Positions 45,003 through 57,791 are shown, counted from the stretch's first letter. The stretch is DNA of 64,000 bases from Medicago truncatula (GCF_003473485.1 NC_053045.1:49332494-49396493), one strand, 5' to 3'. Numbers and translations: made by a program. Notes: generated by a model from the sequence alone, not told the origin.

Positions 45003-46859
45003 TTTTCATGTGTTGCTTTAGTTGTGATTATTATTAATAGTTAATTATTAATAATAATATTTATTATTTTTTTCTTCCTTCAAATTCAACTGTCTCCTTT
45101 CCGAGTCAATTGTATCTGCAATAGTAGCTCTCAGTGTAACAAGTTTTCACATAATAGTCTGTATTGAATCTCCTGTATGTTGTGTGCTTCCAAATGGAGT
45201 GGCTTGCGCTGTAAATGCTTTCTATGTACAGACAAAATTGTTCTGATATGCCGTTCATCTGATGTGTAGAGAGATCGAGTGTATTTATGGCTTTTTTTTT
45301 TCCATCAAGTTTATACTTCTGAATGTTTGTAGTACAAAATCACCTTTTCATCTCTTGTTTGGGTTTTTAAAAATGTTTTTTGAATGAGTATTGAAAAAAT
45401 CACCCATTGAATTTTTTTTTTCTGTGTGGATAGACGGAGTGTTATTAACCACTTGAGAACTCACGCACACAAATTTGGGATTCCTGGTTTGAACTTGAAT
45501 CATAGCGTCCAGTCCAGGAATTTTGGCATTTGTTAGTTGAACTATGACTTATGGACAATCATCCATTGAATTTAATGGTTAATTGTTTTATTAGAATAAA
45601 CATGGCATAAGTTGTACAAGGACCATGACACAACCCATTTGCTCTAAAAATATATATATAAATTACAATTAAAAATCACACAAATCAAAGTACTACTCCA
45701 TATTATAAGTCCAATATATCGCTGCTGCCCCATTTTTTACTAAATTTTCATACTGAGCAATCCAAACTCTTGAGGTTTATTTTGTTTTAGCACTAACCAT
45801 TTATTTTTTTTAATAATATCATAGAGGAGGTATTTTGCTTTAAAAGGACAACAAGAAATTATAACTATTGATCAACAAATGGTTAGTGCAGATATGAACA
45901 TGCAAATGATAATGCTCTCAACACTTTTTCCCCTGGGGGTGGCGGCAGCCCCTTTTAGCTATAACCTGCCTCCGTTCCTGATTATTAGCCTTTTCAACAA
46001 AACACGAATTTGTTTATTTTGGTGCATTATTAATACCATCTTTCCCCTTGTTTTTATGACCTTTTACTTCCAAAATTCCAAGAATTTGCTCTTGTATATA
46101 TATTGTTTTATTACAATTTGATCAATGTTTATTTTCGTTGGAAATTTTTCGTTGCCACATGTTCTTGAATTGATAATCATTCAAAATCCTAATAAAAGAA
46201 GACACTTAAGAATTTGAGAAAATCGTCACTTTTGTTAACCATATGAAAAGCACTTAAGAAAAGACACCTAAGTTTTTTTTCCTTTTCCAAAATTAATATA
46301 TCAAATATGAAAATCTTATTTGTGTCATTCTTAATTCCCACTCAATTCATTCTTAGGCATGGACTGAATAAAATAACTATGAATAAACCTAAAAACACAT
46401 TGTAGCGATATTAGTCAGGAAGAAAGCATTTTATTGGGACTATTGTTTCACTAGTGCAAATTGAACAATTTTGGCCTGTTCAACTTCAAGTTACAAATCT
46501 TCGGCTGCATAGTAGATGGTTAATTTTAAAAGGCAGCAGCGTGAGTGAGCAACAACATGTTTGTATTCACAAGAGTGAACCTCAAAACAAATCTGCCAAT
46601 TTTTTTGAGTAACTGACATATCGCAAAACTATCTAGCAACGGAAATACTTCCCAAAACTAACTCATTATTAGCACATTATATAAAGGAAGCACATCCATT
46701 AATTGACCTGTATGACACTCATCATTTGCTTTCAAATGAACAAAGTAGCGGAGAATATATACAGATGAAGAAAACACGAGTAATAGACTCAGCCCCGTCA
46801 TACATGAATTATTATTGGGCCTAACAGAGGGACACGTGTCAAACTTAGAGGCTGCTTTT
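45003..46859. other. Convergent intergenic region, no gene seen
   Basis: The first ~250 bp is probably the 3' UTR of the deSI-like gene, and the last ~500 bp the 3' UTR of the PTPMT1-like gene. The middle is AT-rich with a weak SINE-like patch at 45430-45560. An 80-codon frame at 45879-46121 has no recognisable features. Confidence 0.55.
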
Positions 46860-49800
46860 TCAGTACACATGGATATCAACATTAATTTCTCCCAAGTGAT
46901 TAGTTCTGATTGAGCAACTGTTTTCCATGCTCAGTTTTCCCGCAGATATCTTCTGGTCGGTACCATATCGCAACCAAAGGCATGATATTCTAGCCAATGC
47001 TGCCTGTCCAGCAACTCGCACACGGTAAACAACACTTAAATCTGCCCATATTTCTCTTGCCGTGGTATCTGATTGACAACTTGGGTCGTATCCTTCGAGA
47101 TCTTGCTCTGTTACCACAACTACAGAATTGTCATCAAAAGGTACAAGATCTTGTGAAGCTGCTGCAAACTCAGAAGCCTTTACAAATAGTTCAGCTGCGG
47201 GTGCAAATCCAACAGCCCTCCTCACAATAAGGTGGCGGTAGTATTCCTGGACAGCCTGAAATTTAAACAATTAAATGAATGAAGATTAATGATCACCATT
47301 AATTACTATTCTAACACATATAAAAAATATTATTGGTGTATAAAAATGGATTCATAAAGAATAAAATTGATACTCCCTCCGTCCCATAATAACTGAGCTT
47401 TTTGTAGAAAAATATTGTCCTAAAATAACCGACCAATTTCACTTTTCAATACAATATTAATTATTTTTTTCTAATTATAACTCTAATTAATACTACTTTC
47501 ATCATTCGCAATTCAAAATATTCTACTTTGCATTTATGATAGTGGAGAATGCACCAATACATAACAAAAGCACTTAAAACCATTTTTTTCTCTCTCTCAC
47601 TTATACACTTTTCTTAATATGTGTGAAAAGCCAAACTGGCTCAGTTATTCAGGGACGGAGGGAGTAGTAGATAAATTTTGTTCATTTCCAGCAACAAACT
47701 TGATAAAATATGATAGGTAAACTGGAGCTGTAATATCTACAAAAAAAAAAAACACAGACAAGTTTCACACTTACTTGCCACTGAGCAGAAGCTAGAAGCA
47801 CCCTTGGACGAATTGACTTCACATATTCATATGCAGCATCAGGTGACATCAGTTTGTGGTGCACCTACACACCAAAAAGATCGTAATGTAAGAACAATTT
47901 TCCTATTTTGATCTTTCTACTCAGTTCTTAAGTTTGGGAACCAACCAGATAACAAATAACGATAGTTGTGCTGCGACCCCGTCCAGCTTTGCAGTGGACA
48001 TATGTAGTGCGTCCAGATAATGCATTTTCTTCATCAAAACAACCAAGTAGAGGGAGAAAAAAAAAGTCAATAATTACAAACAAGTGTATTATAACTAAAT
48101 TATAATGAGTGCAGCCTGCCTGTAAATGAATTTTTTATAACTAAAGTCATTATGGATTTTTTTTTTGTTTTTTTTAGTTCAATTATTAGTTTTGCCCAGA
48201 AATGGGAGGTGGAAAGACTTCAAGGGTAGGTAAATACAGTTACAATTGAGCATAACAGCTAAATTTTAATGAGAATCGTTGCTATTATTAGCCTACCAGT
48301 AGATGCATTTTACTACTTCTGTGTACTAGTAGATTTTTTCTGACTTCTATGATTATTATTAGTTTTACACAGGAGGAGGATGGCGGAAAGAAGTTGAGTC
48401 AAAGAGTATAAAATACAGTGTACAAAGTAGATAAGGAAACATCAAACACACTAGATCGAATCAGGTTAACAACTATGCAACATTTTACAGAGTTTAATCA
48501 TCAGTTATCATTTTCCACATAGACAGAAAGAAACTTGTGTGTGCCAACATTATGATATTATCATGAATTAACTTTGCACAGTACTCACTGTGTATGAAGT
48601 CAACAGCACGGCGAATGTCATTTAGTTGTGGAGCAAAGCAGTAATCTCTAGTAGGAATCACCAGATGATCAATTCCATGAGCCTGCCAAATTTAAACAAG
48701 AAACTAAGATATTGAGAATGTTAAAGAACACGTGAAATTTGGCACGAAAACACTCAAGATGCTATAACAACCCCAGGCCAAAATGCCTATGTAGATAGAA
48801 TATGCATAAGACCTAGAGAAACCCAATTTTCCTAATTAGCTGCATAAATAAGCATTGTTTCTTATATCACTTTTCTTGAAGCACAAGAGCATCCCAGCAG
48901 ACAGAGGGAGAGAGAACATATCACAGCACCCATCCTTTAGGAAATAAAACAAGTCTTGTATCCCAAAGTATTAAGCTAGAAAGCAGGTGATAAACAATAA
49001 TCTAAGATTCTAAATCAACCCTCAAAATACTAAAACAGCCAAAACCAGGGATATGTTGAATACTCACATGATATAATGTGGTTGGAACTAAAGTCTCATA
49101 TGGCTCATTCAAAGTGATGACCCCACGAACACCAAGATCCTTCAAGCGAGGAACATCGATAGGAAATGGAACAGCACCTAACAATATGAACTGAAAATTA
49201 AGAGGATCAGATTCACGAGAGCCCTAATTCCCATACAGTAGAAGACAATTTCAAAAATAATGAAATAAAAACATGCATGAACAAGACACCATAGAACACT
49301 AAAAGAACATTTGTATCCAATACCAGCACAAAACCCTTTCTTCATTAATGATAACATCGTTGGCACAGAAAACAAACCATGTATGGACATGGATAACAAA
49401 TAGATGATAGCAACAAACTGAACCAAACTCAAAGCACCTTTTTTGCATAGTATTCTGGTGACCACATATTTGATCAATAAATCCACAAAATGGAAGAGGG
49501 TTAAATTGCAGCACACATATTCAATCAATGGTATAATAAAATATAGCATTAAAAACCTACATATGCAAGCAATCTTCCCTCTATATGCAGATAATACCAC
49601 ACATAAATTCAATGGTGCATTCACTAAAACAAACAAAAAAATCCAATCAAAAAAAGACCAACATGTCACAAATCATGCATCCACTTAATAAAAAAAAGAC
49701 CAAAAAGCAATATCAATATCAATCAAAATCACACAAATTCATGGCAAATCTCAAACATATGAAACCATACCTCATCAATCTTATCCCACCATCGAAATTC

Positions 49801-49968
49801 AGCCTGAAGCCTATTCCTAACAACATTATAAACAAGCGTGGGATAAAATAGCGCTCGAGCGCCTGCTCCAACCAAAACCCTTTTCGGATCAGAACCAACA
49901 AAACTCCATTTTCCTTCCTCTCCACCTTCTACCACCACCTCACCTCCCTTCAATTCCTCTATATGCAT
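46860..49968 (-). CDS. PTPMT1: PTPMT1-type dual-specificity phosphatase (6 exons)
   Basis: Exons in coding order: 49968-49771, 49190-49068, 48682-48589, 48028-47946, 47864-47775, 47255-46860. All are GT-AG and in phase, giving 327 residues. The phosphatase domain spans residues ~65-200 and includes WDKIDEFILLGAVPFP, GVRGVITLNEPYE, a candidate general-acid Asp120 (PTRDYCFAP) and the full signature VHCKAGRGRST with Cys151 and Arg157. Plant PTPMT1/PTPMT2 proteins dephosphorylate phosphatidylglycerophosphate to phosphatidylglycerol in mitochondria or plastids; this is assigned by homology. The ~130-residue C-terminal exon (DLEGYDPSCQSDTTAREIWAD..RYGTDQKI) is the plant-specific extension. The N-terminus before residue 40 is Gly/Glu/Val-rich and not a clear presequence. 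A Stowaway MITE sits in the last intron. The gene is convergent with the deSI-like gene. Confidence 0.93.
47373..47664. mobile_element. Stowaway MITE in the last intron of PTPMT1, 292 bp
   Basis: Starts CTCCCTCCGTCCCATAATAA (after TA, 47371-47372). Ends in the complementary TTATTCAGGGACGGAGGGAG (before TA, 47665-47666). The termini are inverted almost perfectly over about 28 bp, including CTGAGC/GCTCAG. This is the best preserved Stowaway in the window and probably one of the youngest. It lies between exons 5 and 6. Confidence 0.93.
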
Positions 49969-51929
49969 AACTCACTTCTAAATCAGATAATCAATTACAA
50001 ATTCACAATAACCTAATTCACAATTACCAAAAATAATTACAAAATAAACCAAAATAGAAAGAAATCGAATTTTTCCCAAATTGAAATATGGGGATCACGG
50101 ATTCGATTATGAAAACCTAAGAAATCGGAATTGTACAAGAAATTGAACAAGGAAAAAGAAGGGATTGATTGATAAAAAAGAAAGAGGGATTTTCCCGGGA
50201 AAATAAGATCATGATGAAATTTGTTGATTGAGAGAGAAATATGGAAATTGAAAAATGGTGAACCCTAAATTTGGTTGATTAATAAAATTGGGATTTGGCT
50301 TAACAAACTATGAATTGGAAAGTAAAGGATGGATACGAAAAATTGGGTGAAGAGGAAAAAGAGAGAGAATAATAATGAGGTGGTAAGGAAATTATTATAA
50401 GTCACCTGATTGTGACACAATGGGAAGATCAAAGTCATGGAGAGAATGACACGTGTGGTAACAGTCTAGGGGCTTCGCTTATGGACGATATTGCCGACAG
50501 CCAATAGTTTTCTTCCTACTCTTTCATAATTATTGTGACACTTCTTTCCTTTTCCTTTTTGTTTTTTTCTTTTAATACCAATCTCCTTAATTTTCTTCCC
50601 TATTTTTTTTAGAAGTTGAAAAAAATTTCTTTGTATAATTATCTCCTTGATAATCAAATTAAAAAACGTTTGTTTAATAAGTGCAGCTGAGTTGATAAAA
50701 TATATACATCTATTACGATGTATGTTGAACCACAAAATGAATTTGAAATACCCATCTTCTTCATATATATATATATATATAGGTTAAAATATGGTTTTAG
50801 CCTCTGTAAATATTTCTCGTTTTGGTTTTAGTCTCTGTAATTTTTATTTTATTGTTTTTGGTCCTTGTAAATAAGCCTCGTTTTGGTTTTGGCCCATGAC
50901 CCTACTTTTGTGATGATTTGCACACGTGGCACATGATGACTGAACCCAATTATTAGAAAAATAGACCTTGCAAAATTTTTTGATTTTTAAAAAGTCCCTG
51001 CAAAATATTTTGTTTTTGAAAATAGTCCCGGGAGGGACTATTGTGGGACATGTATTCTTCCGAGTCGCTTCAAACAAAGTAGTCAAACATAAGAAAATGT
51101 GTTCTAACATTCAACGTGTTTTTATACTATTTACATTTGACACTTTGTTTTCTTAAAATAAGATGTTGTTGACTTTCTACAAAAAGTTTATAGGATAACA
51201 ATTTTATATCTCCTAAGTCTTTGTTTTAAAGATGATTGGTCGTAAGATTTTGTATTAAAAAAAAAAAAAAAATTCCATGAATTGAACATGTATTAGACAA
51301 TGGATCCAATTCATTTCAAAATTATTCTTATTCTCTTATAATACAAAATCGGTAACCAACCATTAATCAAGAGTATAAAGAGGTAGGTATATTATGTGGT
51401 TTTTATATATCTTGAAGTAAATTTTGATCAAGTAAATTTAGCAGGGGCAAAGGGAATGGTGTTAATTAATTGTATGCATGTACAAGTGTCCCTTACTTTA
51501 CTTGAGAGCAAGGAGCAGTGGAGTGGTAATATCTAACTAAAGTAGGAAACAATTCCATATAACAGGGCAAGGAATTTGATAAAGTTTCATACTGCACTGC
51601 ACATGCTCTTGCTAGCTGTACCTTCCCCTTGTCTTATTCTTTACCAAGTTTTGTTATGCCTTGCTGACATGGACCAAACAGTTTATCGTCAATTTTGTTT
51701 ACAGATAAAGAGTGATGCCAACTTTGATCCAATTAGAAGCATGAGGATGAAATGGAACTCAAGTAAAGCAAAGATTGTACTCTATGCATGTCCTTACACA
51801 CTTCCTTATGAGATTAAATTCTTCAATACGAAGCAAAAGATAGATCATGCAAGTGCAAGAGTTACAACCCTTTAATATACGGAATATAAATATAAAATTT
51901 TAAATGAAACGCAAACTTCATTTTCAACC
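49969..51929. other. PTPMT1 upstream region and intergenic DNA
   Basis: 49969-50400 is the presumed 5' UTR and promoter of the PTPMT1-like gene; no clear TATA box stands out. An AT microsatellite lies at 50763-50781. 50782-51050 holds repeated GTTTTGGTTTTAGTCTCTGTAA-like phrases, one arm of a legume long-TIR repeat. A 99-codon frame at 51576-51875 has ordinary-looking composition but no domain or splice context, so I do not call it a gene. Confidence 0.5.
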
Positions 51930-52185
51930 CTTTAAAAATAGGATTAAATATGTGATTAGTTTATGCACTTTTAATATATTTTGATATGGGTTCCTGCATT
52001 ATTATTATTTTTTTGTTTAAGTCCCTATATATTGTAAAAAAATTGATACTGGTTTATCTCTTAGTCTAACATTAAATAAAGGAAAATTAAAACTAATAGA
52101 ATGTCACGTGACTCAGTTATTTCACACCACAGGCACATGGCACACAATAAGATAAATTACGAAAATTAAAATAAGTTAAAAAAAA

Positions 52186-52400
52186 GTTAAATATATTTTT
52201 TTGTCCTTATAAATATATCAATTTTTTGTTTCAGTCCCCCCCTAAAAATTTTGTTTAAGTTTTAGTCCCTCAAAAATTTTCTATCGTTATTTTTTTCTAT
52301 ACTTTTTAGTCAAGTAATATCTAGCCTTCATATTTTTGATGAAATTTTTCAAAAATATTTATAATATTATGGCAATCTCTTCTGAAAAAACTGAATTAAA
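52186..52400. mobile_element. Half copy of the long-TIR MITE family
   Basis: GTTAAATATATTTTTTTGTCCTTATAAATATATCAATTTTTTG and then CATATTTTTGATGAAATTTT...ATATTATGGCAATCTCTTCTGAAAA follow the same order as the left half of the element at 6998-7424. The mirror-image right arm is missing. Confidence 0.6.
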
Positions 52401-53367
52401 TATAATTAAGTGTATTTGACTTATAAGTGTGTTTAATCAATCTCTCTACCACATCCTCAAGGTCGGCCCTAGGCATAGGCCGGGGGCCGGCCCAGGGCCC
52501 ATGCCCGTAGCGGGCCTAATTATTTTTATTTTTTTTATAGTGTGAAGTGTATATAACAATACTTTCTATAGGGGGTGCATATAAAGAGGATCCAACCTTT
52601 TATCAAATATCAGCTCGTAGTCTTTCACCCTTTTTATTTTACAACTCAGCATCATTCAATTTGCACACCCCCAACCCAACACTTTCATTTTCACACCTCT
52701 AGCATTTCATTCGCCAAAACGCAAAACATGAAAGTAAAACGTAAAACTTAGAAGCAACTTGTAAAACGTAAAATCTCTACTCCTTCTTAGAAACTAAATT
52801 TGTTTTTATTTTTTTATTTTGAGGATGCTTTTTAGTGTTTCAAATTGAAACAACCCTAAATTGGTATTTTAATTTTATAATATAATAATGGGACTTTCTT
52901 CATGAAAGTTTCATGCTTTGAACATTAAATTTGATCTTGTGTGATTTTTTTATAAATAACATATCATATTCATTGGACAAATGATAAAAGATTTTTATGT
53001 TACTAGGTAAGAGGAAAATGTATTTTACTAAGCTTTTTTGGAGTTTGGTTCCGTCCCCAAGCTTTTTTTTTTGTTTTGTTATTCATTTTACTAATAATAT
53101 ATAGGACGGAGTGTATTTAACATTGAGTGTTTTGGGTGTTGACATAATTAGGATTTCAAAAGATTGGTAGTATGGTGACTAAGGGTGCCAACATAGCTAA
53201 AATGTCAATTGTCATGATTAATGCATATCTCATTGATCATTTATAAAGAAAAAAAAATTATGATATATTATATAAAGGGCCTCTTTTCTCAAACTTCATC
53301 TAATACCCATAAAATGCTAGAAAAAGACGCCGCACATCCTCCATCCGAACTGTAGTGCAGCGAAGTC
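52401..53367. other. Intergenic, no gene seen
   Basis: A GC-rich patch at 52462-52520 (AAGGTCGGCCCTAGGCATAGG) looks like one end of a hAT-type element of the CAGGGCCGGCCC kind, without an identifiable partner end. The rest is AT-rich. Confidence 0.45.
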
Positions 53368-53634
53368 CAGGGTCGGTCCTAAGATTTTTGGTGCCCGAGG
53401 CGAAAGAAAAAAAATTATACCCTTTTAATTATTCTAATATTTTTCTTCTACTATTTTTTGTAGCACAAGTTATAATCAAACTTCTCTAAAAAGATATTTT
53501 CAGTATAATTAATCAAAGTAAATTAAAAATAAGTATATCTATATTGTACTGACTAAATAAAAATAATAATTTTAATACTCTTAAAAAAATTGTGGCCTAA
53601 ACTCTCGCCCCTCCCGTCCTCAGGGCCACCCCTG
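53368..53634. mobile_element. hAT-like MITE, 267 bp
   Basis: Begins CAGGGTCGGTCCTAAG and ends CAGGGCCACCCCTG, whose complement is CAGGGGTGGCCCTG. These are imperfect inverted CAGGG termini as in plant hAT elements. The interior is AT-rich and noncoding. The 8-bp flanks (GCGAAGTC and CAACACGA) do not match, so the target duplication is lost or an end is misplaced. Confidence 0.6.
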
Positions 53635-53847
53635 CAACACGAACCCCTTACATGTCAAAAGTGACAAATGAGAAGAGACCAATAGAGAGACCAGAGAAAG
53701 CTGAGTGTTCTTTGTTACTGCAATGTCAATGATGCAAGCTTATGTGGCGTCTAGTTGTTGCTGATCTGTGTTGACAGGATAGGAGAGATAAGAAAGTGAG
53801 AAGGACATAAAAAGTATTTTGTGTTGATATGATTATCATCCATAGAC

Positions 53848-53965
53848 TTTTTTTTTTTCAAGTAATGTAGTGGGTAGAGTTCACACAATTTAATTGTGAA
53901 GAAGTGAGGTGTCTGGGGTTCGAATCCCGACCCCTGTATATAATATACAATATCTCTATCAACTG
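53848..53965 (-). mobile_element. tRNA-derived SINE-like element (minus strand)
   Basis: Read on the minus strand: AGTTGATAGAGATATTG (A-box-like), GGGATTCGAACCCCAGACACC (B-box-like, about 53915-53935), ACTACATTACTTG and an A-tail (T-run at 53848-53858 on the + strand). It is a recognisable SINE arrangement; it cannot fold as an intact tRNA. Confidence 0.55.
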
Positions 53966-56339
53966 GACACGGGGATGCCTTTAATATCAAACAACTAAAA
54001 TAAAATTTTCTAACTCAACTATCGTAGAAGATCAGTCAAGGTCTTCCATGCTATATAGAGCTATCTTATTCGTTCTACTTCAAAAATTATTTGTTATATG
54101 TATTTTTTTGAGTTACAAAATTATTTGTTACTTATATGTGTTTTTTTGTGTTACTAGTATGCATTTTTCACCAAGTATTCTTTATTATTGTCAAAAAAAA
54201 CTAAATATTCTTTATCGAGTTTTCTTAATGTTGCAGTAAAGGGCATCATAACTCAAACTCATACATATTCTCAGAAAATATTCAAAGGCAGATGGTTAGG
54301 AATCAGATTCATTGCCCACGAGTCTTCCTAATATACTCTTCTCTCCTCAGCTTCACCTACACAAAGAAAACAAACAGTAAATAAAATAAATACCTATAAT
54401 GCATAATTCTCAATTAATTAAAATGTGCAGTCTTTTTATAAAATAAAAATATATATATTAACAATATGCATCCTTTATAACTAAGCAACATCATCCATTT
54501 GCTACTACTTTTTCTCCCAAACTAGTGGTGTACTTATTCTTTCATCCTATACAGACAAAAAAGTCAGCACAACCTTAAAGTTCATCCTGTTATATCTACA
54601 ACCTACAGAAATTCTTGGTCAAGTGACCTGTAAAGTTAGAGCATAACTGAAGTGTATTAATAACTAGTAACATTCGGATAAAAGAGTTGATAATTATAAT
54701 TAACAAATATGATCTGCAATATTCTATTTGATTTGTCATCTCCTGAGTCATCCAAGTTCACAAAAAGAAAGATTGCTGTAAATAGTTAAAAGTAAATGAC
54801 AAGTTATATATGGTAGCATTGAAAAAATTAATTCTAATTGAAAACCTGGAACATGTCAAAATCAATTTTAAATCTTTAAAATAATTTTTTTCCTATCCAA
54901 ACTTGCAATTACTCATCAAAATACATGGGTCAAGAAATTTATCATATCTTTCAATATGTGTATGATTATACAAATCACTAACTGACCGATCATCTTATTC
55001 CATCTCCTTTTCCAATTTAAACAACGGTGTTTAGAAACAATCTTTGGCATCCACATTGGTTCACTGCGTAACATTTAAGAGAATCAAATTACAGCAACCA
55101 AAATCAGAATAAGTATTAAAAAAAAATATTGAAGAGAACCAAAGCATTCCCTCCACGATTGCAAACACATGCTCGAATTTGCCTTTTCTTTTTGTCATCT
55201 AAATGGGATGAAAGCCATCATATACTGTCCAAAAGTAGAATCATGTGACTAAATCCAACGCTAACCATTTGCACCTTCCATTTTTTTTATTCCCAACTTG
55301 TCCCTTTTAGTTCATTCTCTATCTAAGTTTAATTTACAACTATTTCTAGATGCATATGGACCATTTGCATATGTTCCTCCAAACTCTGCTTGGTGTCATG
55401 GACTTATTGAGCAGAACCTTCAACTATTATCATAATTCAACAGTAATTGTCTTAAGGTTTTAAGTTAAATGTGATGTTCAACTCACTTGTGTGGTAGCGC
55501 TTAGCCTAAGAGGTGGTGTGACACGTTGATGTGGTGGGTGTTAATGATAGTCCAAGCAAGTGTATGAAAAAGCTTCTGCTTGGGAGGGGGGCTTAATAAA
55601 GGGAATGTTGAGCATTATCTTAGCAAGACGACTTATAAATCTATTGTCTTAAGATTTTGAGTTAAGGTGTGATGTCCAACTCATTTGTGTAGTTGTTTTT
55701 AACCCAATAAAGATAATCCTCGAACTCCCATCATAATCCAAAAGGCATATCAATATATCATTTGTACTAATAATCATAATCTTGCTACTTTGGAGTCCAA
55801 GTTTCTTGAATAGAAACCTTGAACCCTTGTCATGGTTTACGACTCGATGCATAACTATTGGTTTACAATGTTGTGGAACACGTGTCGAACCAATGTTCGA
55901 ATTGTTGAGAGAGATTTCATGTTTAATTAGTGATAGTTTCTTAAATAAGATTACCTGATGGGAGAAAATTGATGAGAAAACAAACCAAAAAGAACTTTTA
56001 TGACCTAGTGCATTATGTTATCAGATTCCACTTAACCATAGGAGGAAGCTATTGATCTATAAATGATCTAAAGCTCTAGACAAAGCATTTTATTTTAGAA
56101 CCGAAAGCAAATGGTGAGAAGGAGAGAGAAAGTACCAAAAGAATAAAGGCAAGGCTACACTTGACATTTTTGTCTTTGACGGTTTTGAATCAAACAAAGG
56201 CAAAATCTTCAATCTTACACACCACCTTTTTCTTCCCATAAGAACACACCTTCTTTCCTCTTTGTTCCTTTCCTCAACTTCAACTCTCTAAACTCTCTCC
56301 CCAACCAATCTCTCTCTCTTCCCACATACCCTTCTTCCA
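53966..56339. other. Intergenic and upstream region of the DUF761 gene
   Basis: No gene is seen. 55451-55740 holds two direct copies of the TRIM-like repeat (next entry). 56215-56339 is a CT-rich leader-like stretch with CTCTCTC runs directly before the ATG of the DUF4408/DUF761 gene, its probable 5' UTR. Confidence 0.5.
55451..55740 (+). mobile_element. TRIM-like direct repeat pair
   Basis: CTTAAGGTTTTAAGTTAAAT...GTGATGTTCAACTCACTTGTGT at 55451 and CTTAAGATTTTGAGTTAAGG...GTGATGTCCAACTCATTTGTGT at 55648 are related copies 197 bp apart. They share the vocabulary of the element at 2762-3100. No primer site is preserved between them. Confidence 0.45.
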
Positions 56340-57791
56340 ATGTCAGCTCCAACTTCAATCCAAATCACCAAACATCAAAAACCAACCCTTGATAATGTTA
56401 AACAGAACCAACAAGAACCAAATAAGTTTCATTACAATTTTGCATACAAAGCTACAATAGTTCTCATATTCTTTGTTATTCTTCCACTTTTACCTTCTCA
56501 AGCTCCTGAATTCATTAGCCAAAATCTTCTCACAAGAAATTGGGAACTCCTTCATCTTCTTTTCGTTGGTATTGCTATCTCTTACGGCTTGTTCAGCCGT
56601 AGGAACCAAGAACCAGACAAAGACAACAATAATAACACAAAGTTTGATAATGCACAATCACTTGTTTCTCGGTTCTTGCAAGTTTCATCGTTTTTTGAAG
56701 ATGAAGTTGATCATCAAAACCAATCTGAGTCTGAAGATATTAACAAAATCCAAACATGGAGTAATCAAAATCAACACTACAGAAATAAACCCATGGTTAT
56801 TGTTGCTCCTCAAGTACAGCAACTACAAAACTCTGTTTTTGAAGATGAACAGAGTAGTTTCAATGAAAATGAAAAGCCTTTGCTTCTGCCGGTTCGAAGC
56901 TTGAAATCCCGTTTATCTGATGATGATTGTGTTGTTCAATCTCAATCCGTTGATGGGTTGTCTAAAACAACTACCAAAAGATTTTCAAGCAATTCTTTTA
57001 ATAGAGTAAGAAACTATGCTGAATTTGAAGGTTTGGTAGAAGATAAACTGAAACAGAAAGAGGAAGAGAACGCTGTGCTTCCTTCTCCAATTCCATGGAG
57101 ATCAAGATCAGCATCAGCAAGAATGATGGAACCTAAACAAGAAGCTATTGAAAAAGCTTTAAAGGCTTCAATGGTGATGGAACCTAAACAAGAAGCTAAT
57201 GAAAATGCTTCTAAGCCTTCAATGGTGAAAACTTCTTCGATAAAATTCACTCCTTCGGAATCAGTTGCGAAGAATTCAGAGGATTTGATAAAGAAAAAGA
57301 GCTTTTACTATAAGTCCTATCCTCCTCCACCTCCACCTCCACCACCAACAATGTTTTATAAATCAACCTTCTTGAAATCAAGGTATGGTGAGAAAAATGG
57401 AAGGAACATGTCAATGGGAAAATCTATAGAAGAAGGAACGAATGAAAAGGAAGATGAAGATGAAGAAGAAAAAGAATATTCTACTTCATCAATGCAAGAG
57501 CAAACAGATAAAGAAAGGTTTATTGAAAAAAGGGTAATTTTAGAAGCTGAAGAAACGGATAGTGATGAAGATGAAGATGTTGGAGAACTAAAACAGAGTG
57601 TTAAAAGTGTAAAAACAGAGGAACCATGTTCTTCATCTTTGAGTGGTGGCATAGACACAGTGAGTGATGAAGGACCTGATGTGGATAAAAAAGCTGATGA
57701 ATTCATTGCCAAATTCAGAGAACAAATAAGGCTTCAAAGAATTGAATCTATCAAGAGAAGTACACGAGTTGCAAGAAATTCTTCAAGGTAA
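56340..57791 (+). CDS. DUF4408/DUF761 (cotton-fiber type) membrane-anchored protein
   Basis: Single-exon gene, 483 residues. The N-terminus has two hydrophobic segments (about 37-54, ATIVLIFFVILPLLP; about 68-85, WELLHLLFVGIAISYGLF), matching a DUF4408-like anchor. A long charged, Ser/Gln/Asn/Glu-rich middle follows, including a tandem 17-residue repeat (MEPKQEAIEKALKASMV then MEPKQEANENASKPSMV, about 263-297), a nine-proline run near residue 329 and acidic clusters. The C-terminus (about 451-475, KADEFIAKFREQIRLQRIES) is the DUF761 motif. Such proteins occur widely in plants; their biochemical role is unknown, and some are linked to growth or defence. The start follows a CT-rich leader and gives the full hydrophobic N-terminus. 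Confidence 0.9.
   Translation: MSAPTSIQITKHQKPTLDNVKQNQQEPNKFHYNFAYKATIVLIFFVILPLLPSQAPEFISQNLLTRNWELLHLLFVGIAISYGLFSRRNQEPDKDNNNNTKFDNAQSLVSRFLQVSSFFEDEVDHQNQSESEDINKIQTWSNQNQHYRNKPMVIVAPQVQQLQNSVFEDEQSSFNENEKPLLLPVRSLKSRLSDDDCVVQSQSVDGLSKTTTKRFSSNSFNRVRNYAEFEGLVEDKLKQKEEENAVLPSPIPWRSRSASARMMEPKQEAIEKALKASMVMEPKQEANENASKPSMVKTSSIKFTPSESVAKNSEDLIKKKSFYYKSYPPPPPPPPPTMFYKSTFLKSRYGEKNGRNMSMGKSIEEGTNEKEDEDEEEKEYSTSSMQEQTDKERFIEKRVILEAEETDSDEDEDVGELKQSVKSVKTEEPCSSSLSGGIDTVSDEGPDVDKKADEFIAKFREQIRLQRIESIKRSTRVARNSSR

Noticed and set aside
49178..49669. 163-codon open frame on the minus strand
   Set aside because: It lies in intron 1 of the PTPMT1-like gene, between well supported splice sites. Its composition is hydrophobic and AT-driven, with no domain.
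51576..51875. 99-codon + strand frame
   Set aside because: Composition is unremarkable. No domain, promoter or splice context supports it; retained only as a note in the intergenic entry.
53905..53945. GGTTCGAATCCCGACC as the T-arm of a tRNA gene
   Set aside because: No acceptor stem, D-arm or anticodon arm can be folded around it. The context (A-box-like word, A-tail on the opposite strand) fits a tRNA-derived SINE.
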